DNA of 64,000 nucleotides from Semisulcospira habei (GCA_036245525.1 BTPG01000007.1:120422132-120486131), one strand, 5' to 3'; shown: positions 39,626 through 52,428, counted from the first letter of the stretch. Notes: a model not told the origin generated them from the sequence alone. A program made the numbers and translations.

Positions 39626-40290
39626 GTCGGCAAATATGTGAAAAATAACAATTTTTGATAGAACTGTGGTTTTTATCAAAGCCGGTGTGGGCCAACTTTT
39701 CAGTCAGATTTGGCACAAAGGTAGTTGACGATAGAGCCTTTTTATGCATACTAATTTAGTGGCCCCCTTGCAAAGGTCAAGGGTCATGGGGGGGGGGGGG
39801 ATGAAGTGGGTCCAGAAATAGGTCTAAAATAGCCATATTGTGACAAAAACTGTTTATTTCAATCAAATACTATTTTCAACTTCAAGCTCAAACTTTGAAT
39901 ATAGATACCTGAAGATAAGGCCTTTCTATGCATACTAATTTGGATGACTCTTCGGAAGGACCAAGGGTCACAGGAGGTCAGCAAGTGTGTGAAAAATGTC
40001 AGTTTTTGTAGAATTGTCGTTTTAATTAAAGTTGTTTGCAAACTTTTCAATCAAACTTCCCATAAAGGTAACTGATGATAACAGCTTTCTGTGCTTGCTA
40101 ATGTAGTCGCCCCCTCACAAAGGTCAAGGGACACGTACGGTCGACAAGTGTGTGAAAAAAATGCATACATTTTGCGAAAACTCGGATTCAGCTTGTACAA
40201 AAGCCAACCCTTTGCTCATGTTTTGACACATAAACACACAACGGTAACACTTATTATGTGGATTGATCATACACGTGAGCCATAAGGCTT
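39626..40290 (+). repeat. degenerate tandem repeat, right part
   Basis: At least three units with starts near 39732, 39914 and 40077, each with a version of GCATACTAATTTxGTGGCC and AAAGGTCAAGGGTCA. Ends near GCCATAAGGCTTTGCC. Confidence 0.65.
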
Positions 40291-40573
40291 TGCCTTTCTT
40301 GTTTTGAAAATCATACCTCGTGTATTGTCTTTAGCATAGTTCTTTTACTCTGTCGTTCAGTTATCAAATGTATTTACATTTTAAAAATATGTTATTCAGT
40401 AAAAATGCATTTTGATGATTTATTAGAATTCGTCTAGAATTTATCTTTATCTTATCGTCGGTGATATTGTTTTCTGTCACCATTTGGTTTTCTTTTTTAG
40501 TCTGCAAATAAAAAAGTGTCTTTTTCTGTTAATTTCTTTATTTCATTCGTTTGAAAACTAATTTATATAGATT
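40291..40573. other. no gene seen
   Basis: AT-rich, no feature recognised. Confidence 0.4.
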
Positions 40574-40738
40574 CTTACATCGGTGTTTAGGTGTTACCAA
40601 AGACAGTATATAACATACTGTCTTTGGTGATACTGAGAATCTAACTCGAGTGTTTTTAAAACATTATCCTACGAGCGAAAGCGAGTAGGACAAGATTTTA
40701 AGACCACGAAAGTGAGATCACCTAAACACCGATGTAAC
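40574..40738. repeat. FB-O foldback
   Basis: Outer arms TTACATCGGTGTTTAGGTG and CACCTAAACACCGATGTAA. An inner perfect hairpin ACCAAAGACAGTATATAAC with its inverse sits near the left side (40597-40629), off-centre. Confidence 0.7.
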
Positions 40739-41097
40739 AATTTATTTCTTTCTCACCTTTTTCTTTGCATAAATCCGATGTCAGTTGGTCTTCGGCACAA
40801 CACAACACAACACAGCCGCCATTGTGTCTTGGCAAAGGTCTTGAGGTATTTTACTTTGTAATGTGACGTCAATATTTTGGATGCCAGACAAATGTTCCTA
40901 ATAGCGCAGTACATCATGCCAGAGTGTCAGTCGCCACTGCGAAATGATGTCATAGCGCGGCGTGAGTTGAAAGTATTCAGTTCAGACAACTTTATTAGCC
41001 ATAAAAATATAAATATAAGTTTGAATACAACTCGAAATAGGTCAAGTTTCAATATCGCGTGTGCCCATACATTTTTGTTGACCATACTTTCTACAGG
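40739..41097. other. no gene seen
   Basis: No coding signal; CAACACAACACAACACAG at about 40798 is a minor tandem run. CAACTTTATTAGCC near 40987 may be an antisense LINE tail. Confidence 0.35.
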
Positions 41098-41100
41098 ACA

Positions 41101-42175
41101 TAGTCCATAAGCTAGGAAAGTCTACCGTGCACCCCCCCCCCCACCCCAGTACTCAATAAGATGGGTTTCAAAGTGTTCCTTAATATGTCCTGAGATGTTT
41201 AAGCCATGTTCCCCGAAAATCCTTAGGAACACACCAGAGATATAGCCGATGGCGCAAGGGTACCCCCATTCACGCTCTTCGCAGGTGCTAAAATGAGTTT
41301 GAGAAACATTTTCCTCTAAATAAATCAGAATTCATTCCAGAAACCCAAATCAGGCAATATTATGTCAAGGCACACCTTCTGCATCCTCTGCAAAAAACAG
41401 AATGAAAAATTATTGAATCTCTGGCTCACAGTGAAGGTATTTGTGCACCCAGTAAACGACCATTTCCGCGAAATCGAAAGAAAAAACAAAAATAATGTGT
41501 CAGATGCCTTCAGACATTTTCTATGGCACTGACAGTCCATTTTCAGGTTTAAATCATTAAAACAGGATGTCACAATTATTATAAACGTGACTAGGTGATA
41601 CTGTGATTACTGTGAGTGCCACAGTGGTTGATTTTGTATCCCTACGCCCAAGTTGTAAAAATACCCAAAATTAATTAGAAAAAAATTGCTTAAGCTATTC
41701 CATTTTATTTTGACCTCTCTTTACCTATTAAGTTTGAATAATGTGAGCATAAAGTGCAAGAAAATAAGGAAAGTCGGCATCCTTTACGGTATGTTCGTGG
41801 TGAATGATAGCTTTTTCCCATTTAAAATTGCCGAATTGGGAAACATACGTTGTTTCTGATGCCCTCAGAAATTTTGTATACAACTGATAGGTCTTTGTTA
41901 GGATTTATTGTTTAGGATAGAGTACCACAGTTACTCCCAACCTGATTTTATGATGCTGTGATGCATTTAGGGGCCACAGTGGCTGAATCTGCTGCCCTAC
42001 CCCCCATTTTACCTGTACGCAAAGGAATGAAAAATGATCGTAACAATTGCTCCTCTGATTAAATATTTTTGTTGCCAGTTTTCTTAACAAAATATGCATA
42101 TTGAGCATAAACATTTGTGATCATTTTATTAATTTCAATGTGACCCATCAATTTAATTGTAATTCTTCTTATTTA
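41101..42175 (+). repeat. left long inverted repeat, copy 2
   Basis: Inverse of 44485-45570; also matches 11090-12155. It carries a C-tract at 41131, opposite the G-tract at 45519-45535. Confidence 0.85.
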
Positions 42176-42225
42176 AGGCATGCTTAACAGGGGCTGCTGC
42201 TGAAGCTTCTATCGTCTGCACATTC

Positions 42226-43710
42226 AACAGTCTTGTCAAACTCGGGGAAGGTGTACCTCAGGGAGATGTTGTGTCTGATGCTGTTTTTGGTCTACATTAA
42301 TGACGTCAGTACAACAGTACCAAGGTTCGTCTTGAACATCCTCCATGCGGATGACTTTGCAGTGTGGAGCGCAGCAGAACATAAAGAAATAGCATCCTGC
42401 AGAATCCAGGATGTTGCCAATAGAATCAGCAGCTGGACTGAAAGAGGCCACTCAAACTGAGCTAGTCCATCTCTTTCAATCAGACGGAAGAGGTCACCTC
42501 AAAACTGGAGGCCAACTTTACTGGCAACAAGTAAATTACTGGATTCACGTGGAGACCTCACATTGAAGCCATGGAAGCTAGAGCTGCAAAAAAAAAAAAA
42601 AAAAAAGTCTCTGATGAATAAACTGGTGGGGACCACATTGGCACAAATTACAACATCCTGGCACAAGCAAACACCTGCACGGTCAGACCAGTTGTGCGGT
42701 ACCAAGATACATCGACAACATGAAACACTGCCTGCAAAACCCATAAAGCCAGGCTTGACAAGATGCAGAACATGGGCCATTCTCATGATGCAGTGACATT
42801 CTTAGAGCCATCTGGAGCACCCCAATTTCGGAAATGGAGGACATTGGAGCCACTGGAATGCAGAACAGCACACACGATGAAGAAACTTACTAAACACCGA
42901 CAGCATGGGAGACTACAGGAGCAGACCAAGAACCGTCAGAAATGCCCAAATCTGAACCGCCAACTGAAGGTCCTGCAAAGGGCTAACACTGACGTCCTGG
43001 AACCAAGCCCAAAGATGTGTGAACAGCTCCCTTCAGATACCTGGACATCTCGAAAGAGCCTTCAAGACAACATAAACAATGTTCCAGGACTCTTTGCCAA
43101 AGGTCGCGGCACTGCACAAAGCCATCTTGCTGGAGGTTGTGCACAAGCGCTACCCTCACAGCAGCTGTGATACCACACAAGATGCCGTGCGGAATGAAGG
43201 AAGTGGCTTGTACATCTGTGGTGCAGACCGCACTACTACCTCCTCTCCTTACCAGCTGGTGGCAGCAGCTCCAACTATCGTACAGATCTGCAGGTGCTCA
43301 ACACAGCAGCAGAGCACTAGCTAGGGAAAGGCAGCAGCTTGATCCACTGATCTCACCAGGAAGCTTCAAGATAGATTGGATGCCCTGTCCACAAAATAGT
43401 GCTGCAGTGGATTCCAGTGCATTCTGGACTAGCTGGGAATGGAGACACTACAACAACAAAGTGATTGTCAACAGCAGAATGGCGGCTGCAGCCCGTGGGC
43501 AGATGACATCAGCAAGCTGAACAGGGAAAGCCAGGCCACCATCTTTCATCTACGCACTGATTACTCTGGACTGGGTCCATACAGAAAAGCAGGAACGTTT
43601 TACAAACCCAAAATGAAGCCTGAAGGTTTACCCCCTTTAATCAGATCACTCTGTATCAGCAATTATTTGAAGCTTCCGTGCCTAATGCATGAAGAGATAC
43701 CAAAATAAAA
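42226..43710 (+). pseudogene. captured RT/RNase H relic, copy 2
   Basis: LFLVYINDV and ILHADDFAVWS at about 42271-42376, then RNase H-like pieces at about 43090-43510 (HKAILLEVVHKRYPHSS near 43115; a WIPVHSGLAGN-like stretch near 43406 in a different frame). It lacks the tandem duplications seen in copy 1. Confidence 0.7.
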
Positions 43711-44484
43711 GAACGCTTAGCGAATGGCGGACTTCGGTAGAAGCGTAAACAACCAATCAGAATGTTCGGCAGAAAGGCCATGCAGTCACTTTATGATCAG
43801 AGCTAAATATAGATCACTTGCAACAAGCATCAGCATGATCGTTCACAAATTTGGGGAGAAAAAAAAAAAGAAGTAAACAAAAGTTTGCCAGCACGTTGTC
43901 ATTTTTTACAAACTTTCACAGACTTTAAGGAAAAGGACTGAAATTGACAGACTTTCCAGGGCCCTGAAAAAGCCTTGTAATTTTTTTTAACAACTTTCAC
44001 AAATGTTCACAGACCGTAAGGACCCTGCTGGATGCACCTCGTGAGACTGGGTCATGCCGAAACAGCCCTATGCGAATTTGGCGTAGAAAATCAGTCTCCT
44101 TAGCACTTTCTCCAAACATGTCCATACACAGAAGCGGTCTGCTGGCAGTTCTGACCAGAAGACACGCCCCTATACACTAAACTCTGAAAACATGCTGCCT
44201 AGCTCTTGACAGCTCACTTATTGGCAGCCAGAACAATATAAGATTTAAAGACGGCCATCCAAAAATTGAACGTTGCAGAAGGTGGAAGTGGAGATCTCGT
44301 GGTCGACATGTGGAAACTAAGTATTTTTGATAACATTGTTTTGGCTATTAGGAACCATGAAATTTTATTACGCATATTCATATTTGCACATTTCTAGATG
44401 AAAATAAATGAAAGGGAAAGGGAAGAGATCTTACTAGACCCGCCTTACGCTAGGTAAAATATCACATAAAAGACCAGCCGGTTA

Positions 44485-45570
44485 AAAATAGTTACAATTA
44501 AATGGATGGGTTACATTGAAATTAATGAAATGATCACAACTTTTTATGCTCAATATGCATACTTTAAAAAAAAACTGGCAACCAAAAATATTTAAACAGA
44601 GGAGTATGACGTAAGCAATTTTTATGATTATTTTGCGTTACTTTGCGTACTGGTAAAATGGGGCTAGGGCAGCAGATTCAGCGACTGTGGCCCCTAAATG
44701 CATCATAGCATCACAAAATCAGGTTGGGAGTAACTGTGGTACTCTATCCTAACCAATAAAACCTAACAAGGACCTATCGGTTGTATACAAAATTTCTGAG
44801 GGCACCAGAAACAACGTACGTTTCCCAATTCGGCAATTTTAAATGGGAAAAAGCTATCATTCACCACGAACATACCGTAAAGGATGTCGACTTTCCTTAT
44901 TTTCTTGCACTTTATGCTCACATTATTCAAACTTAATAGGTAAAGAAAGGTCAAAATGAAATGGAATAACTTTAGTAATTTTTTCTAATTAATTTTGTGT
45001 ATTTTTACAACTTGGGGGTAGGGATACACAATCAACCACTGTGGCACTCACAGTAATCACAGCATCACCTAGTCAAGTTTATAATAATTGTGACATCCTG
45101 TTTTAATGATGTAAGCCTGAATATGGACTGCCAGCGCTATAGAAAATGTCTGAAGGCATCTGACACATTATTTTTGTCTTTTTTGTGATTTAACGGAAAT
45201 GGTCGTTTACTGGGTGCACAAATACCTTCACTGTGAGCCAGAGATTCAATATATTTTCATTCTGTTTTTTGCAGAGGCTGCAGAACGTGTGCCGTAACAT
45301 AATATTGCCTGATTTGGGCTTCTGGAATGAATTCTGATTTATTTAGAGGAAAATGTTTCTCAACCTCATTTTAGCACCTGCGAAGAGCGTGAATGGGGGT
45401 ACCCTTGCGCCATCGGCTATATCTCTGATGTGTTCTTAAGGATTTTCGAGGAACATGGCTTAAACATCTCAGGACATACTAAGGAACACTTTGAAACCCA
45501 TCTTATTGAGTACTGGGAGGGGGGGGGGGGAGGGGCGGGTGCACGGTAGATCTTCCTAGCTTGTGGACTA
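44485..45570 (-). repeat. right long inverted repeat, copy 2
   Basis: Inverse of the left arm, with AATTTCAATG-type inner end and GTGCACGGTAGATCTTCC outer end. Confidence 0.85.
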
Positions 45571-45573
45571 ACA

Positions 45574-45950
45574 ATGTTGTGCACACTTGGCCGTTCACGC
45601 AGCACGGCTGTATCACACACATGCGATACAGCCAAGCAAAGAAGGAGGTGTGTAAGAAATAGTAATACACACAATCATAACAAACAAAATACAAATAAAA
45701 CAGATAAAATATAACCACTTTACAAATAACATATTACGTATCACATAAAATCTGTTATACAATAGAAATTGTTCTGAAATCAGAAGTGGGTCAATATTAC
45801 ACGTGATTAGGCGATAATTGTGGATGAAAAACCCGGACAAATATTAGATATCCTACGTTGGTACTCATAATCAACAGGTTTTCATCGATACACTTGCAGT
45901 TTTGATCTGCGTCTGATCTCCTATTGATTTAAATTTGGCGCGGGAATCCA
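45574..45950. other. no gene seen
   Basis: AT-rich; GCAGCACGGCTGTATCACAC with ATGCGATACAGCC forms a weak inverted repeat near 45600. Confidence 0.35.
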
Positions 45951-46149
45951 TTAACTCGTTCAGTGCCAGTAGACGCATTCTGTTCCTGCAATCTTCGTTA
46001 AGCCCTAGCTATCCCAGGAACATGGATTCAAAATGCTGTCAGCAAGAGGCATAGATCCTCATGAGCCCCCGCAACTGCGGGGGCTCATGAAGATCTATAC
46101 CTCTTGCAGTTGGGTGGTGTTCATATTTTCTCGGCAATGAACGGGTTAA
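45951..46149. mobile_element. TH-C MITE
   Basis: TTAACTCGTTCAGTGCCAGT to GGCAATGAACGGGTTAA. Hairpin GCAAGAGGCATAGATCCTC with core CCCCCGCAACTGCGGGGG. Sister of 23811-23987. Confidence 0.88.
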
Positions 46150-46398
46150 ACTTCTTTCTTTTATGAGCTGTGATCCGTACGAAGAATATCCCTTTAGGGA
46201 CAATTAAAAAAACTTCAATCCTGAATCTTTGCCCTTTGCTCGGCGTGTTCACCGTCCGTCTGCCAGTAATGAGCAAAGATTGATAGTCGGCAGTCAGCAG
46301 AGCTGACGGATCATTATGGCTGGACTTACCATTGTTTGCCTGGCCATTTAGTGACCATGTCGTCTTACACAACCACCTAGTCTTATCCTGACAGGCGC

Positions 46399-47055
<657 letters not shown>

Positions 47056-47159
47056 TCGAATGCAGCTGGGTTCAAACTATGTTCAGATCTCTGGTCGTTG
47101 CCCCGTCTTTGAAATCATCTTCGTGGTGGACAAAAGACATTAACGTTTCTCTATCCGGA

Positions 47160-47172
47160 CGCATGCGCGCGC

Positions 47173-47203
<31 letters not shown>

Positions 47204-47300
47204 TGAGTGTGTGTGTGTGTGAGACAGTGTTTGTGTGGCGTGTGTGTGTGTGTGTGTGCTTGCATGTGTTGTGTGAGTTGTGTATATGTGTGTGTGTGTG

Positions 47301-47353
<53 letters not shown>

Positions 47354-47375
47354 GTGTGTGTGTGTGTGTGTGCGA
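47160..47375. repeat. (GT)n microsatellite
   Basis: GC-alternating start, then about 200 bp of GT with interruptions. Confidence 0.93.
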
Positions 47376-47393
47376 CCAGCATGTCAGAACTCT

Positions 47394-47485
47394 TATATAC
47401 TGACGAGCACAAGAAAAGCGACATTTTTGAAACTATCGGGAATGGTTCAGAAAATGTCGCATTTCTTTTGCTCGTCAGTATATAT
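47394..47485. repeat. FB-I palindrome, copy 1
   Basis: TATATACTGACGAGCACAAG and AAAAGCGACATTTT pair with AAAATGTCGCATTTCTTTTG and CTCGTCAGTATATA. Confidence 0.75.
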
Positions 47486-47585
47486 TGTGTCCTGGAAAGA
47501 AGACTTTCTTTTGCGTGTTACAGTACTCAAAGTAATCCAGCCTCCAAAAAATAAAAACAACATGCAGGTTTCTTTCTTCCTAGTA

Positions 47586-47679
47586 AGCAAACAAAAGTTC
47601 CTCGGGCCGACGTCGACCGCAGTGGCCCGCACATAGCGGGCACACTGCGGCCTACGTCGGCACGAGGGTCTTCTGCCCA
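47586..47679. repeat. FB-G palindrome
   Basis: GCAAACAAAAGTTCCTCGGG, CCGACGTCGACCGCAGTGGC and CCGCACATAGCGGG with the inverse CACTGCGGCCTACGTCGG. The largest FB-G copy in the window. Confidence 0.65.
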
Positions 47680-47798
47680 CTTAAAAAATTAGACCCGCTC
47701 AGAAAGCCCACAGCGGTTCAAAAATCCGACATAATGTGAAAGAAAATGATGGCGAAGGAAATCCTTTGAATACAAACTCGAAGTGTCCACCCGCATGT

Positions 47799-48014
47799 TT
47801 AACTCATTAAAGCCCGGACGTCGACATGATCTAAGTTGCTTAAAACAAAAATGGCGTCCTCAGGTCTACTTGAAGGTTCTGGAGCCCGTTCGATCACGAT
47901 AGTTCAAGGGTGGTGTCGGAATAGCTTGGCGCCTGCAGGCGCCAAGCTATTCCGACGCCACCCTTGAATGGTCGGTTCACATCCTGTTGTCTCGTGCCAA
48001 GGCTTTATGGGTAA
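47799..48014. mobile_element. TH-A MITE, TCGGAATAGC stem type
   Basis: TTAACTCATTAAAGCCCGGA to GCCAAGGCTTTATGGGTAA (decayed TTAA). The stem reads GTCGGAATAGCTTGGCGCC, right arm GGCGCCAAGCTATTCCGAC: changed together relative to CCAGAATAGC. Confidence 0.8.
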
Positions 48015-48209
48015 AGTGGCTGACGCAGTTTTTGAAATCGCTCGCGGAGGAAGAGTGTAGAAAGAAAAAAAAACCCACACTCTCTTTTCAATCAAATAAT
48101 ATATCTAATGAACCCTTTAAAAGCAAAAAAGCAAGCACTCGTCTATGACAGGAAACGATTACTTAACCGTTTGGCTTCTAATGACGATACCGCTCTGCAG
48201 AAAAGACGC

Positions 48210-48404
48210 TTAACCCATTCAACCCTGACGCACTGCAGGAGATGGATCAACCATGATAATTTAAGGTTAGTGCCAGATTAGCTTGGCGCCTGTCGGCACT
48301 GCCCTTAAATTATCATGTTCGATCCATCTCCTGCAAATGGTGCATAGTCATTAGATGACGCCTCCAAACTTTGGGAAATACGGCCGTCGGGCTGAATGAG
48401 TTAA
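48210..48404. mobile_element. TH-A MITE
   Basis: TTAACCCATTCAACCCTGAC to GTCGGGCTGAATGAGTTAA. Stem GATAATTTAAGGTTAGTGCC with right arm GGCACTGCCCTTAAATTATC; the inner CCAGATTAGCTTGGCGCC has lost its partner. Confidence 0.88.
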
Positions 48405-48526
48405 TTACGCATCTTTTCCGCAGAGCGGCGTCGTCAGTAACAGTCAAGTGGTTAAATCTGAAAACTGCAGGTAGAACGGTTTATTCATTATGCTGACAAA
48501 AATGACGATGGGGTTGTCAAACCTGC

Positions 48527-48740
48527 TTAATTTATCCGTTCAGCTTTGACGCTCTACAAAAAATGGTTTGACCGTTACAGTTCAAGGGAGGTGCCAGAAT
48601 AGGCGCAAAGCTATTCTGGCACCAGCCTTCAACATCCTCTTAAACTATTATTCAAAGAACAGCCCAGAAATTTAAGAATTTTGCTGTGATATCTCGTGGG
48701 TGTTGCCAGAATAGCGTAGAGCCTATCATGGTCCACCCAT
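48527..48740. mobile_element. TH-A MITE, degenerate
   Basis: CCGTTCAGCTTTGACGC start, stem GTTCAAGGGAGGTGCCAGAA, right arm AGCTATTCTGGCACC, and a second GCCAGAATAGCGTAGAGCC at 48709. Possibly two overlapping relics. Confidence 0.55.
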
Positions 48741-49095
48741 CTATTAAGCTGTGCTGTAGCTTTCACGCAACAAGCCTCAAATTCGACAGAACAACTCCCC
48801 TGAGGGTTTTGTGTGTTACTGGTAACATTATAAAGGGTTTCCGGGCGATATGTTAATAAGTCCTTTGATCTGTCACGATCCGCTGAGGTTTGTAGACCTC
48901 GGAGCTATCACGATTTGCTACAGGGCTCTTGACGCGGAGAAAGGATGTTTAAAACTGAAGATTTTTGGCACTAACATCTTCCGCGTGACCTCTTAGCCGC
49001 CGCGTGTCAGAAACTCTAGGGCGCTGGGTCGGAAGCTGCCAGGTACAAAGACCGCCTTTGTTTCAACACCAATGGCATTCTCTACCTAAAGAACA
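48741..49095. other. no gene seen
   Basis: GAGGTTTGTAGACCTC at 48890 is a minor palindrome; otherwise nothing. Confidence 0.35.
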
Positions 49096-49102
49096 CAGAC
49101 TT

Positions 49103-49185
49103 AAACAGCGTCTGCAAGAGGCATAGATCCTCGTAAGCCCCCGCATTCGCGGGGGCTTACGAGGATCTATGCCTCTTGCAGTTGG
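49103..49185. mobile_element. TH-C hairpin with compensatory stem changes
   Basis: GCAAGAGGCATAGATCCTCG-TAAGCCCCCGC and GCGGGGGCTTACGAGGATC. The common TCATGAGC/GCTCATGA has become TCGTAAGC/GCTTACGA: two paired changes, pairing kept. No TTAA ends identified. Confidence 0.78.
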
Positions 49186-49848
49186 AAGATGTTTATATGA
49201 CAGTTCCAGGGACACACAGCAATCAGCGGCTATTGGAAGTGTTTCTCGAAAGGCAACTCTTCTTTTGACTTTGTTGTTTCTTGAACACGGCCATCCACTT
49301 TTCTTTTTATAACAAGAAAGAAAGGTGTGTAGGTTCAGTCCCTTTCAGACAATTCTAAATGACAGGCCTAGAAGTCGTAACACTCCTTCGGAAATAAATA
49401 GCCTAGTACTAGCTAGTGTCAAGACTCTCACAAAGGATGAGGAAAGCATTAGAACAAGAGAGACGCTGTTACCATAGTACTCCATTGTAAATTGCACCTC
49501 CTCTGACCTCTCACGGATGAATGAAAAATAAATGTACAGAATTGCCAATTAAGATGTGGAGGCTATCGTGTCCCCTGCAGCAACCGAGAGATCACGAAGG
49601 TCTAGGCTTCTGTCGGATGGTTGCCGGCTGAGTGTCGGCGAAGGGTTTGTTAAAAGTACTTTCCCAGTGACCAAAAAGCCTAGGGTCTAACTATGGCCAT
49701 GCGCAGACTAACAACGGCCGACGTCAGCCATACGAACTTTTCCTTATTGTCTGACAAGAAAGGTCCGAACAACATGAATAAGTGAAAATCTTCCTTTGGG
49801 GTGATTTTAGTGTCGAAGTAAAGGTGACACATTGATTTTCAAATTAAC
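49186..49848. other. no gene seen; possible FB-G scrap
   Basis: ACAACGGCCGACGTCAGCC near 49710 is FB-G-like. Nothing else recognised. Confidence 0.35.
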
Positions 49849-50317
49849 TTAACCCTTTCAGGGCCAACACCCTACAGCAATAGATTGATTGATCATGATA
49901 ATTCAAGGGTAGTGCCAGATAAGCTTGGCCTTCAGGCGCCAAGCTAATCTGGCACTACCCTTGAATTATCATGGTTTGCGTATGTATGTTTCTCCTGCCT
50001 ACTTCCTAAGTTCCGGAGAAAGACATGGGTTATATAAGAGACCTGAAGCATTCTTTTTGAGGATGCAAATGATCGTCTTGTTCTATACCTGCGTATTTCT
50101 CTGTGGGCTGGCGATTGGGTGCCTGATAGGCGGGGGCAGGGGATCTAACTGTTTGTCTGTCCAGCGCTGAGTGATTCCCCTTGGTTTGTGTACAATTCTG
50201 CCAGCGCTAGCCTCACCTATCTGGTTTGTGAGAATCCACCTTTTGCAAGTGGTACATAGTCGTTCAGTAGCACTTCCCAAAAATCGGGAAATGCGCCCAT
50301 GGCGCTAAAAGGGTTAA
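49849..50317. mobile_element. TH-A MITE split by FB-D foldback
   Basis: Left end TTAACCCTTTCAGGGCCAAC and stem GATAATTCAAGGGTAGTGCC at 49891-49975; the right body (GTGGTACATAGTCGTTCAGT...) and end GGCGCTAAAAGGGTTAA lie beyond an FB-D insertion (50062-50229 plus flanks). Confidence 0.7.
50062..50229. repeat. FB-D foldback, right-arm copy
   Basis: Loop GATGCAAATGATCGTC to GGGGATCTAACTG, then full right arm TTTGTCTGTCCAGCGCTGAG...CTCACCTATCTGGTTTG. The left arm is missing; together with 23621-23805 it defines the whole element. Confidence 0.65.
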
Positions 50318-50827
50318 AGCGACCTGCTCCGTGGTGGGCTTTTACTGCTAAAATTCACCGACACAAGGGGTTATTGACGTTGTCTTACTAAGACTTTTCA
50401 CAATCCTTGTGGGGTAGGAACACGCACCTGAATTTTGCTGTTGCCTTTTTTCCCGTAATGGAAAGAATTCTCCTGCCTACAAACTTGATTTAGAGCAGAA
50501 CATTCTTTCATCTTATGACATTCAAACTTCATAATTTAAATTGTCTCTTTTGTCCAGTATTATCAGTTGTAAGACATACAAAAAATATGTATAAATGAGA
50601 TATTGCGATCTTGTAACCCTCTACTGCCTGGAGTAGGTCGGTTTAAAGTGCGTGACTGTACAATGTACGCTTAGGTCAACACTCCTCTCAAAAAACTACC
50701 TGACATCTCAGGACATAGATGATCCTCTGTGAACGTTCAACGTGGTGCCGAAATAGCTTGGTGCGTAGCTATGGTGAGCCACTTGACTGAATTACTGGCG
50801 ATACGACTCGGCGGAAAATACGGTTAA
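50318..50827. other. no gene seen; TH-A scrap at about 50725
   Basis: GTTCAACGTGGTGCCGAAAT and AGCTTGGTGC (50730-50765) are a decayed TH-A arm. Confidence 0.4.
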
Positions 50828-51010
50828 TTAACCCCTTCAATGCCGAGAAAAAAATGAACGCCAACACACTGCAAGAGACATAGATCCTCATGAGCCCCCG
50901 CGACTGCGGGGGCTCATGAGGATCTATGCTTCTTGCTGTGATCAATATGTATCCATGTTCCGTAGATGGTTGTGACGTTTGGTCGCTGAATGAACAGAGA
51001 CAGTCTGCCC
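50828..51010. mobile_element. TH-C MITE, right end unclear
   Basis: TTAACCCCTTCAATGCCGAG start, hairpin GCAAGAGACATAGATCCTC with core CCCCCGCGACTGCGGGGG, body TATCCATGTTCCGTAGATGG and GGTCGCTGAATGAACAGAGA. Confidence 0.8.
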
Positions 51011-51167
51011 ATTTTTGTGAAAGCAAGATTTTCGTTGTATTTCAATGAAAATTTCGCTTTTCACAAAAACTGATGGAAGGCAAAATAATGTAGATCCACT
51101 TTTCATAATAATACGATTTGCATTGTATTACAATGAAAATCTCGCTTTTCACGAAACCTGATGGACT
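51008..51167. repeat. two FB-H palindromes in tandem
   Basis: CATTTTTGTGAAAGCAAGAT with ATTTCGCTTTTCACAAAAAC, and a second hairpin ending AAAATCTCGCTTTTCACGAA about 20 bp later. The second one has a decayed left arm. Confidence 0.68.
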
Positions 51168-51699
51168 TACTGTCTTTTTCCTTCACAGAACAGAGTTTTA
51201 TTCAAACGCATCTCCTTCAACAAGTTCCTACGATCACAACAATTCCCAGTCATTGTGACAGCCAGATAACTTAGTACATCTTTGTTTCTAACAGAGATAG
51301 AACATCATACATGAGGGTTCATCCATATTTGTAGCTGATTACTGCGGGCACAAACATTGCAAGTCAATGTAAATGACCACAAATGTCCATTACACATCAA
51401 GCAAAGAGTGATGAAGCGGACAAATTACCCAGCAGACGACACAAGTCAGACCTGTTCCCGCCTTAATGATCTCTCACCCAGCTTCTTCCATCTGCAACAG
51501 GGATGGAATCACATAAGCCCCTGCAGCAGTGGTTAAGCTATGGATCTTTTCGGCCAAGCTTGGTTTTTTTACGTCTCGGATAGAAGGTGTTGTTGCAGAT
51601 TGAGCGTAGATCTGTTAATGACGTCTTTTTAGTCAAATTCCTTGCTTTCCTGGTATTTTCCATCACAGTTTAGACATCCTCAGATTGAGGATATAGATG
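51168..51699. other. no gene seen
   Basis: Unremarkable composition, nothing recognised. Confidence 0.4.
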
Positions 51700-51780
51700 G
51701 GACCGATCTATCGTAGACAGACTCTTAGATCCTTATAAGCCCCTGCAGCTGCAGGTGCTCATGAGCATACATGCCTAAAT
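51700..51780. repeat. TH-C hairpin, decayed
   Basis: TTAGATCCTTATAAGCCCCT, GCAGCTGC, AGGTGCTCATGAGCATACAT. Confidence 0.5.
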
Positions 51781-51859
51781 GCGGAATAGAGAATCTTGAA
51801 AGACAGGGACTTTAGATCCCGATGTCCACCATCACCTGAAATGCAAACAGAGTCGACCA

Positions 51860-51935
51860 AGAGAGAGGCATAGATTTCTCATGAGCCCAAGCGACTGCAG
51901 GGGCTCATGAGAATCTATGCCTTTTGCAGATGAAA
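51860..51935. repeat. TH-C hairpin
   Basis: GAGAGGCATAGATTTCTCAT with ATGAGAATCTATGCCTTTTG and a mismatched core. Confidence 0.65.
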
Positions 51936-52149
51936 CGGATGACTGAGAGGCTGATGAGGCTCCATTAGTTTATTAGCCGTTTTTCTTGAAGGAAGCAGGA
52001 AATCCGACAATATTCTTGCGCTACGGGTTGGCCACTGTAGTGTTCGTTCAGTCAAAACGCCGCATCGATATTTTGATTAACTGTGCGCGCGGTCGGTGTG
52101 GTGCGCGTACGACTCTTTTTTTTTCACTCTATGCTACATCTTTAACTTC

Positions 52150-52320
52150 CGGGGCCAGTGACAGGTGATGGTTCGATCGTGATAGTTCATGTTCAATTGT
52201 GCTCGACTTGATACATCAAGAGTATCGCCTTATTACTGACTTCTGTGCTGTGAACGGCGTTGGGATAATCAGGCACTGCCTTACATCTGTCATGATCGAT
52301 CCATCTACATTGACATAATG
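52150..52320. mobile_element. TH-A MITE relic
   Basis: TTCGATCGTGATAGTTCATG, then a disrupted centre, then CATCTGTCATGATCGATCCA. Only outer stem phrases survive. Confidence 0.4.
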
Positions 52321-52428
52321 GGACATATAGACGATTCTTGAAGATGAAAAGGTAATTTGGCTAGTGGAAGACAAAAGGGTAAGAGTGCGGGCTCATGTAC
52401 TGAATGAAATATCTTCGCTCAATAAAAA

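Larger units (their letters stand above)
41101..45570. mobile_element. 4.5-kb long-TIR DNA element, copy 2
   Basis: 4,470 bp, from TAGTCCATAAGCTAGGAAAG to CTTCCTAGCTTGTGGACTA, flanked by ACA at 41098-41100 and 45571-45573. Arms about 1.07 kb (41101-42175 and 44485-45570). Same orientation and interior as the copy at 11090, with scattered substitutions, a deletion of about 26 bp near 42510 and an A-tract of 18 at 42589. The target duplication differs from copy 1 (CTT), which supports separate transposition events. Confidence 0.88.
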
